Assembly: GCA_004193555.1 (NCBI GenBank)
Contig: RPGP01000029.1
Coordinates: forward strand, 452,976-516,975
Direction: 5' to 3'
Source of the DNA: Desulfobacteraceae bacterium Eth-SRB1
Lineage (GTDB): Bacteria; Desulfobacterota; Desulfobacteria; Desulfobacterales; ETH-SRB1
DNA: 64,000 bases
The position numbers were made by a program, and so were the translations under genes. Each line of letters opens with the position of its first letter. Position 1 is the stretch's first letter. The notes beneath the pieces are model-generated. The model was not told the DNA's origin. It made no database searches and worked only from the letters and a program-made list of their open reading frames with translations. This document shows, in pieces, positions 8,500 to 17,225 of this stretch.

Positions 8500-8852
8500 A
8501 ATCTCCTCCACCCGGGCTTGATGGCTCAACCCGCTTACAATCCATAATGCTCACTTTATGATAATATAAAATATATATATATCAGATTTTACAAACATCG
8601 GCAACATTACAATTTACACCAAAAATCCACATCCTAATTTATTGATGGCGTCGTAAAAAATCATGATTGTAAACTTTCACCGAGAACTGCTGAGTTCGCT
8701 AAATTGATATTGACAAATTTATGCCCAGTTAATACAAAATTAGTTTTATATTTTGCCAGGACCGTATGTAATTATATATAGCTTATTCCCCTCTCCCCTT
8801 GCGGGAGAGAGTCTTAGGTAAGGGTCATGGTGAGGGGAAATATCAAAAAAAC
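8500..8852. other. Gene-free gap with a GC-rich hairpin repeat
   Basis: About 350 bases between the divergent yqgE and ptsN-like genes. Near 8788-8841 lies a common type of dispersed hairpin (CCCCTCTCCCCTTGCGGGAG, then a GGTGAGGGG block) immediately upstream of the ptsN-like ATG. A TGGCGTCGTAAAAAATCATG string at 8646 recurs in fragments elsewhere. Promoters must lie here, but none is convincing. Confidence 0.45.
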
Positions 8853-9530
8853 ATGAAATTAACCATTAGCGATGCTGCAAAATTACTTGCAATACCTGAT
8901 GCAACCATCAAACGCTGGATCCAGCAGGGCAAAATCCCTGTCATGGAAGATCGAAATAGATATTTTTTTATAAAGGAAGATATAGAAAAGTGGGCACTTA
9001 ACCATAATATTTTTTTGCACACGCATTTTCAGAAAAACATTTCAGAAAATTCTCAATCAGAGCATAGCCTTCTTAAAGCTATGAAACAAGGAGGCATTTT
9101 CTTCGATGTTCATGGAGACAGCGTAGCAGATGTTTTGAAAAAAGCCGTTTCCCTTTCACCCATTCCTTTTGATGTTGACAAGAATCTCCTTCTTGACCTG
9201 TTACTCCAGCGTGAAAAGCTTGCGTCAACAGGAATCGGCTCAGGAATATCTATTCCGCATCCGCGTTATCCGATAGGAAATCTTGCAGATGGCGCAATTA
9301 TTACAACCTGTTTTACTGAAAATAAAATCGACTTTAAGGCAATTGACGGGGCGCCTGTCTTTGTTGTTTTCTTGATATTGAGCCCCTCAACCGACATACA
9401 TCTTAAATTTTTATCCAGGCTGAGTTATTGCCTGCGGGACAATTCATTTATATCTTTACTCGAACAACACGCTGAACCAAAATATCTTTTCAATAAGGTG
9501 GAAAAAATCGAAAAATCCTTTGATGGGTGA
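8853..9530 (+). CDS. HTH (excisionase-type) plus PTS EIIA (PtsN-like) protein
   Basis: 225 residues from ATG 8853, where the HTH begins; a longer in-frame start at 8799 falls within repeat DNA. Residues 1-50 are a MerR/excisionase-like DNA-binding helix pair (SDAAKLLAIPDATIKRWIQQ, then YFFIKEDIEKW). Residues ~80-220 are an EIIA-Ntr domain with the phosphorylatable His in GIGSGISIPHPR. PtsN proteins relay phosphotransfer signals to K+ and N regulation rather than moving sugar. Here a DNA-binding domain is added, and the next gene is a ClC channel, so it may couple phosphorylation state to transcription or to ion transport. No EI or HPr gene is nearby. Confidence 0.82.
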   Translation: MKLTISDAAKLLAIPDATIKRWIQQGKIPVMEDRNRYFFIKEDIEKWALNHNIFLHTHFQKNISENSQSEHSLLKAMKQGGIFFDVHGDSVADVLKKAVSLSPIPFDVDKNLLLDLLLQREKLASTGIGSGISIPHPRYPIGNLADGAIITTCFTENKIDFKAIDGAPVFVVFLILSPSTDIHLKFLSRLSYCLRDNSFISLLEQHAEPKYLFNKVEKIEKSFDG

Positions 9531-9584
9531 GCGGCAAAACATGCTGAGACTCCCCAATAATGATGCCACCTTTCAGATCATACT

Positions 9585-11279
9585 ATGCGTCATTTTCTCC
9601 TTCATCTTGATGAGCGTTTGCAGCTAATAATTATTGCTACTCTGGTAGGCATATTTGGAGCAGTGGGCTCTGTTGCCCTGAATCGATCTCTTGCAATAGT
9701 TTCAGGCTGGTTGCATACCCTGCACGGTCACTGGTACGTCTTTTTGTTTCCTGCCTGCGGCGCAATTACAGCATCAATTTTTTTAAACCAGATTACAAAA
9801 GACGTCGGAGGACATGGTGTTCCTGAGGTAATCTACAGTATATCGAAAAGAGGGGGGCTATTACGTCTCCGCTCGACCTATTCGCATCTTGTTTCTTGCC
9901 TCTTAACCATTGCCAGTGGCGGCTCTGCGGGTCCTGAAGCCCCTGTGGTTGTCAGCGGATCCAGCATAGGCTCAAACATCGCCAGTTTTTTCAGGCTTAA
10001 AGATCGCCAGCGTATAGTGCTTGTTGGATGCGGCGCTGCTGCGGCTATAGCAGCTATCTTTAATGCCCCTGTTGCCGGCATTGCTTTCGCGATTGAAGCT
10101 ATTCTCGGTGAATGGACCCTGATAAATGTAATTCCCATAGCTGTTTCCTCTGTGGTAGGCACAGAGATAAGTCGCTTGCTGCAGGGAAATCAAATACCCT
10201 TCCAGAACAGACTATTTACCATTGCGGTTCCGGACTTAATTGCCTGCCTGGGACTGGCAGTTTTTACTGCGTTTGGATCGATTGCTTTAATGCGCATGCT
10301 CAGGTTTATCGAAGGCAGATCAAAAGCTCTTATTCCCTACGAGTGGATAAGGGCAGGCGCTGGAGGCCTGTCGGTCGGTATCATTGCCCTGCTTCTTCCG
10401 CAAGTTCTTGGAGAAGGCTATGAAATTATCAGAACAATTATTGAGCGACGCTTTCCCCCCGGTATATATATCATCGGGCTGATTATTGTCGCAAAGATTA
10501 TGGCTACTTCCCTGACTATAGGAAGCGGTCGTTCCGGCGGACTTTTTGCGCCCTGCCTCGTCATAGGCAGTTTTATCGGTTTGTTTTACCAGAGATGTCT
10601 TGTCGAACTGCTGCCTTCTGTTTCATGGGCTGGAGAAAGTTATTTTGCCCTCCTGGGAATGGCCGGCCTGATAAGCAGTGTCATGCAGGCCCCCATGACC
10701 GGTATTTTTCTGATTGTTGAGATAACAGGCAGCTACCATGTCCTTATTTCCGTAGTTTTACTCTCTGTTATCAGCGCCACACTTAGTCATTATTTTGAGC
10801 CGTCTTCCGTCTATCACCAGGAACTTATTGCGCGTGGTGGTTTGGCCAGGCCGCACACTGACAAACGCATACTATCAGAATTAAATATTATGGAGCTTCT
10901 GGAAAAGGACTGCCACATTGTTTATCCTGAGATGTTTCTGAAAGATCTGGTCTCAGTCGTCAAGCAGACAAACCGAAACTATTTCCCTGTAGAAAACTCA
11001 AAAACAGGCGAGTTTCTCGGAATGATTCACCTTGATAACGTACGATCTTATCTATTCGACCCTGTTCTCTACAACTCAGTTCTTGTAGAAGAACTTATGA
11101 ATACTAAAGTCGCTATCATATCTTTGGATGATAACCTTTCCGATGTTTTCGATCTTTTTGACAGGACCCATTCTTTTAGTCTGCCGGTGGTCCAAGATAA
11201 AAAATTTCTTGGACTGATTTCAAAAGCAACTATTCTTGATCATTATCGAAAAGAATTAATGGTTCAGGAAGAAATTTAA
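9585..11279 (+). CDS. ClC-type chloride channel/transporter with CBS pair
   Basis: 564 residues: a ~430-residue multi-span ClC core and two C-terminal CBS domains (about 435-560). Selectivity-filter regions are visible as DVGGHGVPEVI (GSGIP position), SGGSAGPEAPVVVSG (GREGP position) and SGRSGGLFAPCLVIG (GxFxP position). In the second motif the gating glutamate of antiporters such as E. coli ClcA is replaced by alanine (GSAGP), with a Glu two positions later. That suggests passive or differently gated anion movement. The CBS pair usually senses adenine nucleotides. It probably forms an operon with the ptsN-like gene 54 bases upstream. Confidence 0.93.
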   Translation: MRHFLLHLDERLQLIIIATLVGIFGAVGSVALNRSLAIVSGWLHTLHGHWYVFLFPACGAITASIFLNQITKDVGGHGVPEVIYSISKRGGLLRLRSTYSHLVSCLLTIASGGSAGPEAPVVVSGSSIGSNIASFFRLKDRQRIVLVGCGAAAAIAAIFNAPVAGIAFAIEAILGEWTLINVIPIAVSSVVGTEISRLLQGNQIPFQNRLFTIAVPDLIACLGLAVFTAFGSIALMRMLRFIEGRSKALIPYEWIRAGAGGLSVGIIALLLPQVLGEGYEIIRTIIERRFPPGIYIIGLIIVAKIMATSLTIGSGRSGGLFAPCLVIGSFIGLFYQRCLVELLPSVSWAGESYFALLGMAGLISSVMQAPMTGIFLIVEITGSYHVLISVVLLSVISATLSHYFEPSSVYHQELIARGGLARPHTDKRILSELNIMELLEKDCHIVYPEMFLKDLVSVVKQTNRNYFPVENSKTGEFLGMIHLDNVRSYLFDPVLYNSVLVEELMNTKVAIISLDDNLSDVFDLFDRTHSFSLPVVQDKKFLGLISKATILDHYRKELMVQEEI

Positions 11280-11285
11280 CATAGG

Positions 11286-11428
11286 AAGACCTTTGAAAAA
11301 TGTTCAATTTTGTTCGAGTACAAGAAAGGCTCAAATTTCAACCACAGGAATACATTGAGTATTTCGAGGATTGAAATTTGAGACTGACGCAGTAATCGGG
11401 CAAAAGGGGACGTTTTGCAAAGGTCTCA
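11286..11428. repeat. Family A inverted-repeat element
   Basis: Begins AGACCTTTGAAAAATG and ends TTTTGCAAAGGTCTC, giving imperfect terminal inverted repeats. An inner inverted pair (CTCAAATTTCAACC and GGATTGAAATTTGAG) frames ACAGGAATACATTGAGTATT. A longer, closely similar copy is at 16658-16862. It lies between the ClC and Usp genes and ends 2 bases before the Usp ribosome site. Confidence 0.8.
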
Positions 11429-11443
11429 TTGGAGGACATACTA

Positions 11444-12268
11444 ATGAACAACCGGATACTGCATGTTTTTCGAAACACCCCTTTTGGACGTGAAACGCTT
11501 TTGCAATCAATCTATTTTGCTAAAAAAACCAAAAGCCAGCTTAAAGTCTATATCCCGGAACATCGTCAATTTTTAATGTATTTTCAGAATATGGTTGTGA
11601 CAATTGATCTTGACAACAGCTTTCTAAGATCCCCAAAAACAGCTCAGCAACACGCAAAGGAAATTATTAAATCAGAGGGCTTAGAGCCGGGATTTCTTCA
11701 GCCAAAGGAATTTACCGCCTCAACGCTTCCGGATATCCCGACACATTTCAGGTTTATGTGCTGCCCTCGAAGCGTTAGTGATCTTTCAACAAAAATAGGC
11801 CTGGGTTATATCGGCCCCAAGGTCCGAAATATTATAAAAAGCGCGAGTTTCCCAGTGTTTATCCCCACTCCTGTTTATAAAAAGTGGAAAAGCATTACAG
11901 TTTTTTTCGGTGGTTCAAAAAACGCAGTTAAAGCCTTCCGGCTTGGAATACAAATTATGGAGTCTTCCGGATGTCCTGTTCGGCTATTTACCCAGGCGAA
12001 GAAAAAACCGCAAAAACATTACCAGCAGATACTGGAAGATAACGATCTGTTTAATAAAATAGATAAAAATAAAATAGAATGGCTGTTTTTTGAAAAAGGT
12101 GAATTCCGGGAAAATCTTTATTCTATTCCCCATGACAGCCTGATAATTATTGGAGCGTATGGCCATGGTCTGGTCAAAGAACTGCTCTTTGGAAGCATGA
12201 TGGAGGAAGTCCAAACCATACTTCCGAATAATATGCTCATTGTGGGGCCAAATTACACAGTCTCATGA
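11444..12268 (+). CDS. UspA-like universal stress family protein
   Basis: 274 residues from ATG 11444, with GGAGGA 7 bases upstream. The layout suggests tandem alpha/beta Usp-type halves: MNNRILHVFRNTPFGRETLL at the start, and a second half with SITVFFGGSKNAVKAFRLGI and a C-terminal LIIIGAYGHGLVKELLFGS, which is the G-2x-G-9x-G-like nucleotide-binding signature of Usp proteins. Function is probably stress or signal adaptation. Downstream of the ptsN-like and ClC genes on the same strand; a family A repeat separates it from the channel gene, so it may have its own transcript. Confidence 0.75.
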   Translation: MNNRILHVFRNTPFGRETLLQSIYFAKKTKSQLKVYIPEHRQFLMYFQNMVVTIDLDNSFLRSPKTAQQHAKEIIKSEGLEPGFLQPKEFTASTLPDIPTHFRFMCCPRSVSDLSTKIGLGYIGPKVRNIIKSASFPVFIPTPVYKKWKSITVFFGGSKNAVKAFRLGIQIMESSGCPVRLFTQAKKKPQKHYQQILEDNDLFNKIDKNKIEWLFFEKGEFRENLYSIPHDSLIIIGAYGHGLVKELLFGSMMEEVQTILPNNMLIVGPNYTVS

Positions 12269-12428
12269 GTCAATGTCATTAACTTAAGAAAACTCGAAGG
12301 TCCTCACAGTGATATTTTTTACCACGAAGAACACGAAGACAAACTAAGGTAAGGTCTGCTTTTGACCCTTGTAGAATCTATTGTCTTCCGATAATTTATG
12401 CTATTCACAAGTAGTAATAATGCGCTCG

Positions 12429-12965
12429 CTATTGCGGTTCAATTTGGATAGACTCTAAATAACTTTTTACACCGCCGGCAGAAAAGTTAAAAACCTTTGA
12501 TCCGGCTAACATAATATGCGCATTATTCTTATTTTCACAAAGTTCCGCAAATTTCGGGCCGATTGCCAACAGAGGATCAGGACCGTCAGTAATAGAATTT
12601 AACGCATTTAAATATGTCTCTAATCGTTCTTTCAAAGTATTAAAGTAGTCAACCTTACTTGTAGATGAAGACGAGAGCGTTGAAATGCTCTGAGAAAAAC
12701 TTTGGACAGCATTCCAGAATGATTCTGACAATTCTTTCTTTAGAGAACTTTTATCCAGAAAAAATGGAATGCTCCATCCAACAGCCAGAATTTTTAATAA
12801 TTGAATTTCGTATTCCATTGAAACGCGGTTAATTTTTATATCTTCGGGTAAATTTTGCAGAATCAGCTTGATATCTGAACGATCGATTGCAAAGTCAAAC
12901 AGGTCTTCGCTTGCTTTTTCAATACTGATTTTTTTTAAAGAAGATTCATTCATTATATTTTTCAT
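12429..12965 (-). CDS. Hypothetical protein
   Basis: 178 residues, no recognised family. Mostly helical with a low-complexity Ser/Thr stretch (SISTLSSSSTSK) near residue 95 and an aliphatic segment LLKILAVGWSIPFFL near 57-71 that is too short and polar at its ends for a sure membrane span. The C-terminal half contains NNAHIMLAGSKVFNF. No signal peptide. It stands alone between two plus-strand genes. Coding status is supported by length and composition, not by homology. Confidence 0.6.
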   Translation of the reverse strand: MKNIMNESSLKKISIEKASEDLFDFAIDRSDIKLILQNLPEDIKINRVSMEYEIQLLKILAVGWSIPFFLDKSSLKKELSESFWNAVQSFSQSISTLSSSSTSKVDYFNTLKERLETYLNALNSITDGPDPLLAIGPKFAELCENKNNAHIMLAGSKVFNFSAGGVKSYLESIQIEPQ

Positions 12966-13149
12966 GTTTTTCTCTTAAACCTGGCGCGGCCTCTTCAATT
13001 GTGTAATAAATATTTTTAAATTCGCTAACAGAAAAGCAGGCAAGTGTCAAGGAGCTGCCAAATTTGATTTTTTTGTAGAATTGCAACTTTTCAGCCACTA
13101 AAAAACTGTGAACCGAGAACCGTGAACGCTTACAACAATTTTATATATC

Positions 13150-14493
13150 ATGAGTTCTAAAATAAAAAATATTGCCGGGATGAGAAAAGATGCTGAAGAA
13201 ATTTTTTACTCAGGTCTGCGTGCTGTTGAGCCTGGCGCTGCTGTAAAGAAATATTGCAGGCGTGAAAACAACCACCTTTTTATCGGTGATTTGCGTTACG
13301 ATCTTTCTGAATATAAAAACATCTTTGTAATCGGGGCTGGAAAAGCAACAGCTCCAATGGCCGCAGAGATAGAAAATATTCTTGGGGACAGGATTACAAA
13401 AGGCATCATCAATGTCAAATACGGACATACAAGCAAACTCGGTCGAATCAAACTGATAGAAGCAGGACACCCTGTTCCGGATAAAAACGGGCAACAGGGC
13501 GCCGAAGCTGTTATTGATCTTGTAAATAATGCAGGCGAGGAGGATCTGGTTTTATGCCTTATTTCAGGAGGCGGCTCCGCCCTGCTTCCCGTCCCCTTCC
13601 CTGGCCTCACATTAAAAGACAAACAGGATACAATAAAAATACTTCTTTCCTGCGGAGCGGCTATACACGAAATCAATGCATTAAGAAAGCATATTTCCAT
13701 GATAAAAGGAGGAAGACTGGCTCAGGCTGCCCACCCTGCTTCGCTCGTATCACTGATATTTTCAGACGTTGTTGGAGACAATCTGGACGTGATTGCGTCA
13801 GGGCCTACTGTGCCGGATTCAAGCAGTTTTGGCGATTGCATGACCATTATTGACAAATACGATATCCGGGAAAAACTGCCAAAATCTGTTGTAAAACATA
13901 TAAAGAACGGAATTTCAGGTATGGTTCCGGAAACACCGGAGACAGGCGATCCGGCTTTTGATAAAACACATAATTTAATTATAGGCAGCAATATTGAAGC
14001 CATATTAGAGGCAAGCAAAAAAGCGCGGGAACTCGGGTATAACGCCATGATCCTCTCTTCCATGATCGAAGGCGACACAACCCATGTGGCGCACGTTCAC
14101 AGCGCCATAGCGAGAGAAATCATTCAAACCGGCAATCCAATCCCCTCGCCTGCCTGCATCCTTTCCGGCGGGGAAACTACTGTAACTATCAAGGGGAAAG
14201 GGCTTGGGGGAAGAAATCAGGAATTTGCGCTGGCCGCTGCAATGGATATTGCCGGGGCGGAAAATATTGTTATTCTGAGCGGAGGCACAGACGGCACAGA
14301 CGGACCCACAGATGCCGCGGGGGCAATAGCTGATACAAATACTTTATCAAGAGCCATAACCATGGGGCTTAATCCCGGCCATTTTCTGACAGACAACGAC
14401 TCTTATCATTTTTTTCAAAAACTTGGAGACCTGCTGATAACCGGCCCGACAAACACAAATGTTATGGATTTGCGGATACTGCTCGTGACGTGA
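13150..14493 (+). CDS. Glycerate 2-kinase / MOFRL family protein (GckA/TtuD-like)
   Basis: 447 residues. Two-domain MOFRL-type layout: an N-terminal DUF4147 Rossmann-like domain (IFVIGAGKATAPMAAEIE, then LCLISGGGSALLPVPFPGLT and ALRKHISMIKGGRLA) and a C-terminal MOFRL domain (CILSGGETTVTIKGKGLGGR, NQEFALAAAM, LSGGTDGTDGPTDAAGA). The family phosphorylates glycerate to 2-phosphoglycerate using ATP, linking C2/serine metabolism to glycolysis; some members are annotated as hydroxypyruvate reductase. The final codons and the TGA stop lie at the left edge of a family C repeat, so the C-terminus may have been set by that element. Confidence 0.92.
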   Translation: MSSKIKNIAGMRKDAEEIFYSGLRAVEPGAAVKKYCRRENNHLFIGDLRYDLSEYKNIFVIGAGKATAPMAAEIENILGDRITKGIINVKYGHTSKLGRIKLIEAGHPVPDKNGQQGAEAVIDLVNNAGEEDLVLCLISGGGSALLPVPFPGLTLKDKQDTIKILLSCGAAIHEINALRKHISMIKGGRLAQAAHPASLVSLIFSDVVGDNLDVIASGPTVPDSSSFGDCMTIIDKYDIREKLPKSVVKHIKNGISGMVPETPETGDPAFDKTHNLIIGSNIEAILEASKKARELGYNAMILSSMIEGDTTHVAHVHSAIAREIIQTGNPIPSPACILSGGETTVTIKGKGLGGRNQEFALAAAMDIAGAENIVILSGGTDGTDGPTDAAGAIADTNTLSRAITMGLNPGHFLTDNDSYHFFQKLGDLLITGPTNTNVMDLRILLVT

Positions 14494-14732
14494 CTACTCA
14501 CGTAGTCAGGCTGAAGCTGTTTAGACTGAAGGCTGAAGGGGTCAGAAGAGCAGGCTTGCCGTACTTTGGCGGAAATACCCCGCCATCGCTCTCGCCCAAA
14601 AAAACAGTCAACACAGTTCGAGCTTTCTCTCAGGCGAGGCGGGCGGGTCTGATTTTTGTATCAAACATGGCTTCAAAATGCGCTTTTTCCTAACAGCCTA
14701 ACAGCCTTCAGCCTATATACCTGAGTAGTTAC
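14490..14732. repeat. Family C inverted-repeat element, copy 1
   Basis: Begins GTGACTACTCACGTAGTCAG and ends ACCTGAGTAGTTAC; the left arm also carries GGCTGAAGCTGTTTAGACTG and the right arm CAGCCTTCAGCC. The interior shares GGGGTCAGAAGAGCA, GGCGAGGCGGGCGGGTCTGA and ATGGCTTCAAAATGCGC with the copies at 58690-58890 and 33233-33397. It occupies the whole gap between the convergent glycerate kinase and tonB genes. Confidence 0.85.
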
Positions 14733-14739
14733 CTCATAA

Positions 14740-15411
14740 CTACTTCAACTCAAAACGAACCGGAATTCTAACCCACATATCGAGCTTCTTATCCCCTTTT
14801 ATTCCCGGTTCAAACAGCCACCCCCTTACAGAAGCCATTGCCTTTTTGTCTAAAATTGAATGGCCGCTGGATGTAAATAGCCGGAGATCGCCTACCCTTC
14901 CATTTTGATCAACCAGAACTTCAAGAACCACAGTGCCCTGATAACCTCTTTTTCTTGCCAGCCTTGGGTATTCCGGAGGCGGATTTATTTTGTATAACGG
15001 CACCGCCTCTCTCACAACAGGCGTTTTCTTCTCGATATCAACAGCTACCGCAACATCAATATCTGCTTTTTGATCTGCTTTCTGGTATGTTGAATCCGGG
15101 CTCTGATAAACAATTTCTTCTGAAGGTTCAGATTCTTCAAAGATCACCTTTTCCGGCTTAACAGGAGCGCTGACCATCTTTTTGGATATGAGCGGCTTTT
15201 TCTGCGCTTTTGGAATTAAAACACTCTTCGCTGGAAACTTTTTTACAACCGGTTTCGGCTGTATTGCCTGCGGCTGAAGATATGTTAGCGTCATGGTAAC
15301 AGCAGTGGTCTCCGGCCTGTATACATTCTTCTTAAGCCGGTCAAACTCTATTCCCAAAAGCAAACCATGCATCCCAATTGCCAGCAATGCGGCAAATATT
15401 ATTGCCCTCAC
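14740..15411 (-). CDS. tonB: TonB energy-transducing protein
   Basis: 223 residues. One N-terminal membrane anchor (IIFAALLAIGMHGLLLGIEF), then a Pro/Lys/Glu-rich periplasmic spacer, then the C-terminal TonB fold with PPEYPRLARKRGYQGTVVLE, VLVDQNGRV and SGHSILDKKAMASVRGW. TonB passes proton-motive energy from ExbB-ExbD to outer-membrane receptors. Third gene of exbB-exbD-tonB, 2 bases after exbD. No TonB-dependent receptor is encoded in the window. Confidence 0.93.
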   Translation of the reverse strand: MRAIIFAALLAIGMHGLLLGIEFDRLKKNVYRPETTAVTMTLTYLQPQAIQPKPVVKKFPAKSVLIPKAQKKPLISKKMVSAPVKPEKVIFEESEPSEEIVYQSPDSTYQKADQKADIDVAVAVDIEKKTPVVREAVPLYKINPPPEYPRLARKRGYQGTVVLEVLVDQNGRVGDLRLFTSSGHSILDKKAMASVRGWLFEPGIKGDKKLDMWVRIPVRFELK

Positions 15412-15413
15412 AG

Positions 15414-15818
15414 TTAATTGTCCGCCTCTGCCTGGAGAGAAATTTTAGTTATGCCGACAGTTCTAATACAATCCATGACCTTAAAAAGCTTCTGATATGA
15501 CAGATCACGATCTGCAAAAAGAAGGACGCCCGCCCCATCATCCTCCTTAATTGCTCTCTTTAAATCTTCTGTCAATCCATCCAGAGTGGTCGGTTTTTTG
15601 TCGATAAAAACCGTGCCGTCTGTTTTAACCGTTACAGACAAAACCGTTGTTTTATCGATCTTTGCGGTGGAAGATGAAGGAAGGATAACAGGCAAACCGC
15701 GATGCACGGCCATAGAAAGCATTGCATATATAAAAAAAACCAGCACCAGAAAAACAATATCGATAAGGGGAAGCATCTCAATGCGAGCCTTTCTGTTTGT
15801 TTGAGGGCTGAGCTTCAT
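15414..15818 (-). CDS. exbD: ExbD/TolR-type proton channel subunit
   Basis: 134 residues. One N-terminal span containing the essential Asp (MLPLIDIVFLVLVFFIYAML), followed by a periplasmic ExbD/TolR domain (VKTDGTVFIDKK, GVLLFADRDLSYQKLFKVMD). With ExbB it forms the proton-driven motor that energises TonB. Its start overlaps the exbB stop by 4 bases (ATGA), so the two are translationally coupled. Confidence 0.93.
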   Translation of the reverse strand: MKLSPQTNRKARIEMLPLIDIVFLVLVFFIYAMLSMAVHRGLPVILPSSSTAKIDKTTVLSVTVKTDGTVFIDKKPTTLDGLTEDLKRAIKEDDGAGVLLFADRDLSYQKLFKVMDCIRTVGITKISLQAEADN

Positions 15819-16447
15819 TTTAAATTCCCTTTTTGTGTAGCTGAACCCTGCGCCAGCTTTTCATAGACAATCTCCAGGCTGGTGGCGTATTTTTCTATGG
15901 AAAGAACTGCATTCTCAACCCGCGAATTAAAGTAATTGTATGGAAAAACCGAAAGAATAGCGATGCCAAGCCCTGTTGCCGTAGTAATCAGGGCCTGTGC
16001 TATTCCTGCTGTAACAGCTTCAGGATGTTCGATGCCGGTTGTACCTAACACATCAAAGGACGTAATAATCCCAAGTACCGTACCGAAAATCCCAAGCAGG
16101 GGTGTCACAGTAATCATAGTATCTATCGCCCCCATATACCTGCGCATCCGTTTGATCTCTTCGGCGCCTGCCGATTCCATAGCTCTGGTCATGGAAAATT
16201 CACGATGCAGAATACCAGCTATAAGGATCCTTATAATATAGTCTTTTGAACCTGCTGTTTTTTCTCTAACCGACTCCCAATCCCCTGTCCTGCAAAGTTC
16301 AAGAACTTCATCAACAAGAGAGTGATTGCGCTGCATATTCACTCTGGCCCAGAAGATTATCCTTTCTATAATAACGGTCATCACAATAACGGAACAGGCC
16401 AGAAGCGGATACATGACCGGTCCGCCGCTTTTAAATATCTCCAGCAT
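15815..16447 (-). CDS. exbB: ExbB/TolQ/MotA-type proton channel subunit
   Basis: 210 residues from ATG 16447, next to a GGAGAG ribosome site; a TTG at 16462 is less likely. Three spans: SGGPVMYPLLACSVIVMTVI near the start, and the paired helices around IDTMITVTPLLGIFGTVLGI and GIAQALITTATGLGIAILSV, the typical ExbB core. First gene of the exbB-exbD-tonB operon. Confidence 0.93.
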   Translation of the reverse strand: MLEIFKSGGPVMYPLLACSVIVMTVIIERIIFWARVNMQRNHSLVDEVLELCRTGDWESVREKTAGSKDYIIRILIAGILHREFSMTRAMESAGAEEIKRMRRYMGAIDTMITVTPLLGIFGTVLGIITSFDVLGTTGIEHPEAVTAGIAQALITTATGLGIAILSVFPYNYFNSRVENAVLSIEKYATSLEIVYEKLAQGSATQKGNLK

Positions 16448-16657
16448 TATCTCTCCAATCAATAGAATTCAGAGTTCTGGGTTCTGGCCCATGAACGCTA
16501 AGTTATTTTAAAATATTGGATTTCGAACACATAATAAAATCAGCAAGCCATATTGTTATATAACCTACTGATAATTGTATTTACCGGCGTCCTCAAGAAG
16601 ACTTGTCCGCAGTAGTGCATTTCTGCCTCAGATAATAATATATTATAAATACATAGT

Positions 16658-16862
16658 GAGACCTTTGAAAAATGTTCAATTTTGTTCGAGTACAAGAAAA
16701 GCGACCAAATTTTAAATCAGGTTCAACCACAGGAATACATTGAGTATTTCGAGGATTGACCCATTTTATTAAGAACGGGTGAGCCTGACACCAGTACCAT
16801 CTGCTGGAGCTACGGGGCAGGCGCAGTAATCGGGCAAAAGGGGGCGTTTTGCAAAGGTCTCA
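16658..16862. repeat. Family A inverted-repeat element, long copy
   Basis: A 205-base copy running from GAGACCTTTGAAAAATG to TTTTGCAAAGGTCTC. It shares ACAGGAATACATTGAGTATT, GCGCAGTAATCGGGCAAAAG and the end arms with the copy at 11286-11428, and contains an extra segment (ACGGGTGAGCCTGACACCAG, CTACGGGGCAGG). The rest of the 16448-16970 gap shows no gene. Confidence 0.8.
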
Positions 16863-16970
16863 TAGTGTTTTATGTTATGACAGCAGTATAACTTATAACA
16901 ATATAATACAGCGTTTATTATTGATAATGTCAAGTGTGGAAAGCGGGATGTCCTGAACCAAAACAAATAA

Positions 16971-17005
16971 AAAAGGGCTTAGATTTTTCTAAGTCCTTGA
17001 TTTTT
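16971..17005. terminator. Bidirectional hairpin terminator after the tRNA pair
   Basis: Stem AAGGGCTTAG / CTAAGTCCTT (10 base pairs, one G-T) around an ATTTTT loop, with A/T runs on both sides. On the minus strand it is followed by TTTTTT and stands 2 bases beyond the encoded CCA end of tRNA-Glu, so it ends the tRNA-Lys/tRNA-Glu transcript. It would also work on the plus strand. Confidence 0.85.
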
Positions 17006-17007
17006 TG

Positions 17008-17085
17008 TGGCGTCCCCAAGGGGATTTGAACCCCTGCTGCCGGCGTGAAAGGCCGGTGTCCTGGACCAGGCTAGACGATGGGGAC
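17008..17085 (-). tRNA. tRNA-Glu (TTC)
   Basis: A 78-base cloverleaf including encoded CCA. Acceptor GTCCCCA pairs with TGGGGAC, discriminator G, anticodon stem CCGGC/GCCGG with loop CTTTCAC (anticodon TTC), T-arm GTTCAAATC. Co-transcribed with tRNA-Lys, 7 bases away. Confidence 0.96.
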
Positions 17086-17092
17086 GCATATA

Positions 17093-17168
17093 TGGTGGGC
17101 CGTGCGCGACTCGAACGCGCGACTCTCTGCTTAAAAGGCAGATACTCTACCAACTGAGTTAACGGCCC
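17093..17168 (-). tRNA. tRNA-Lys (TTT)
   Basis: A 76-base cloverleaf including encoded CCA. Acceptor GGGCCGT pairs with ACGGCCC, anticodon stem TCTGC/GCAGA with loop CTTTTAA (anticodon TTT), T-arm GTTCGAGTC. First of a two-tRNA minus-strand unit. Confidence 0.96.
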
Positions 17169-17225
17169 AAAAAAAGAAACTGGTATTAAAGCATATATTT
17201 TAGCCCTGTCAACAAAAATATTCTG

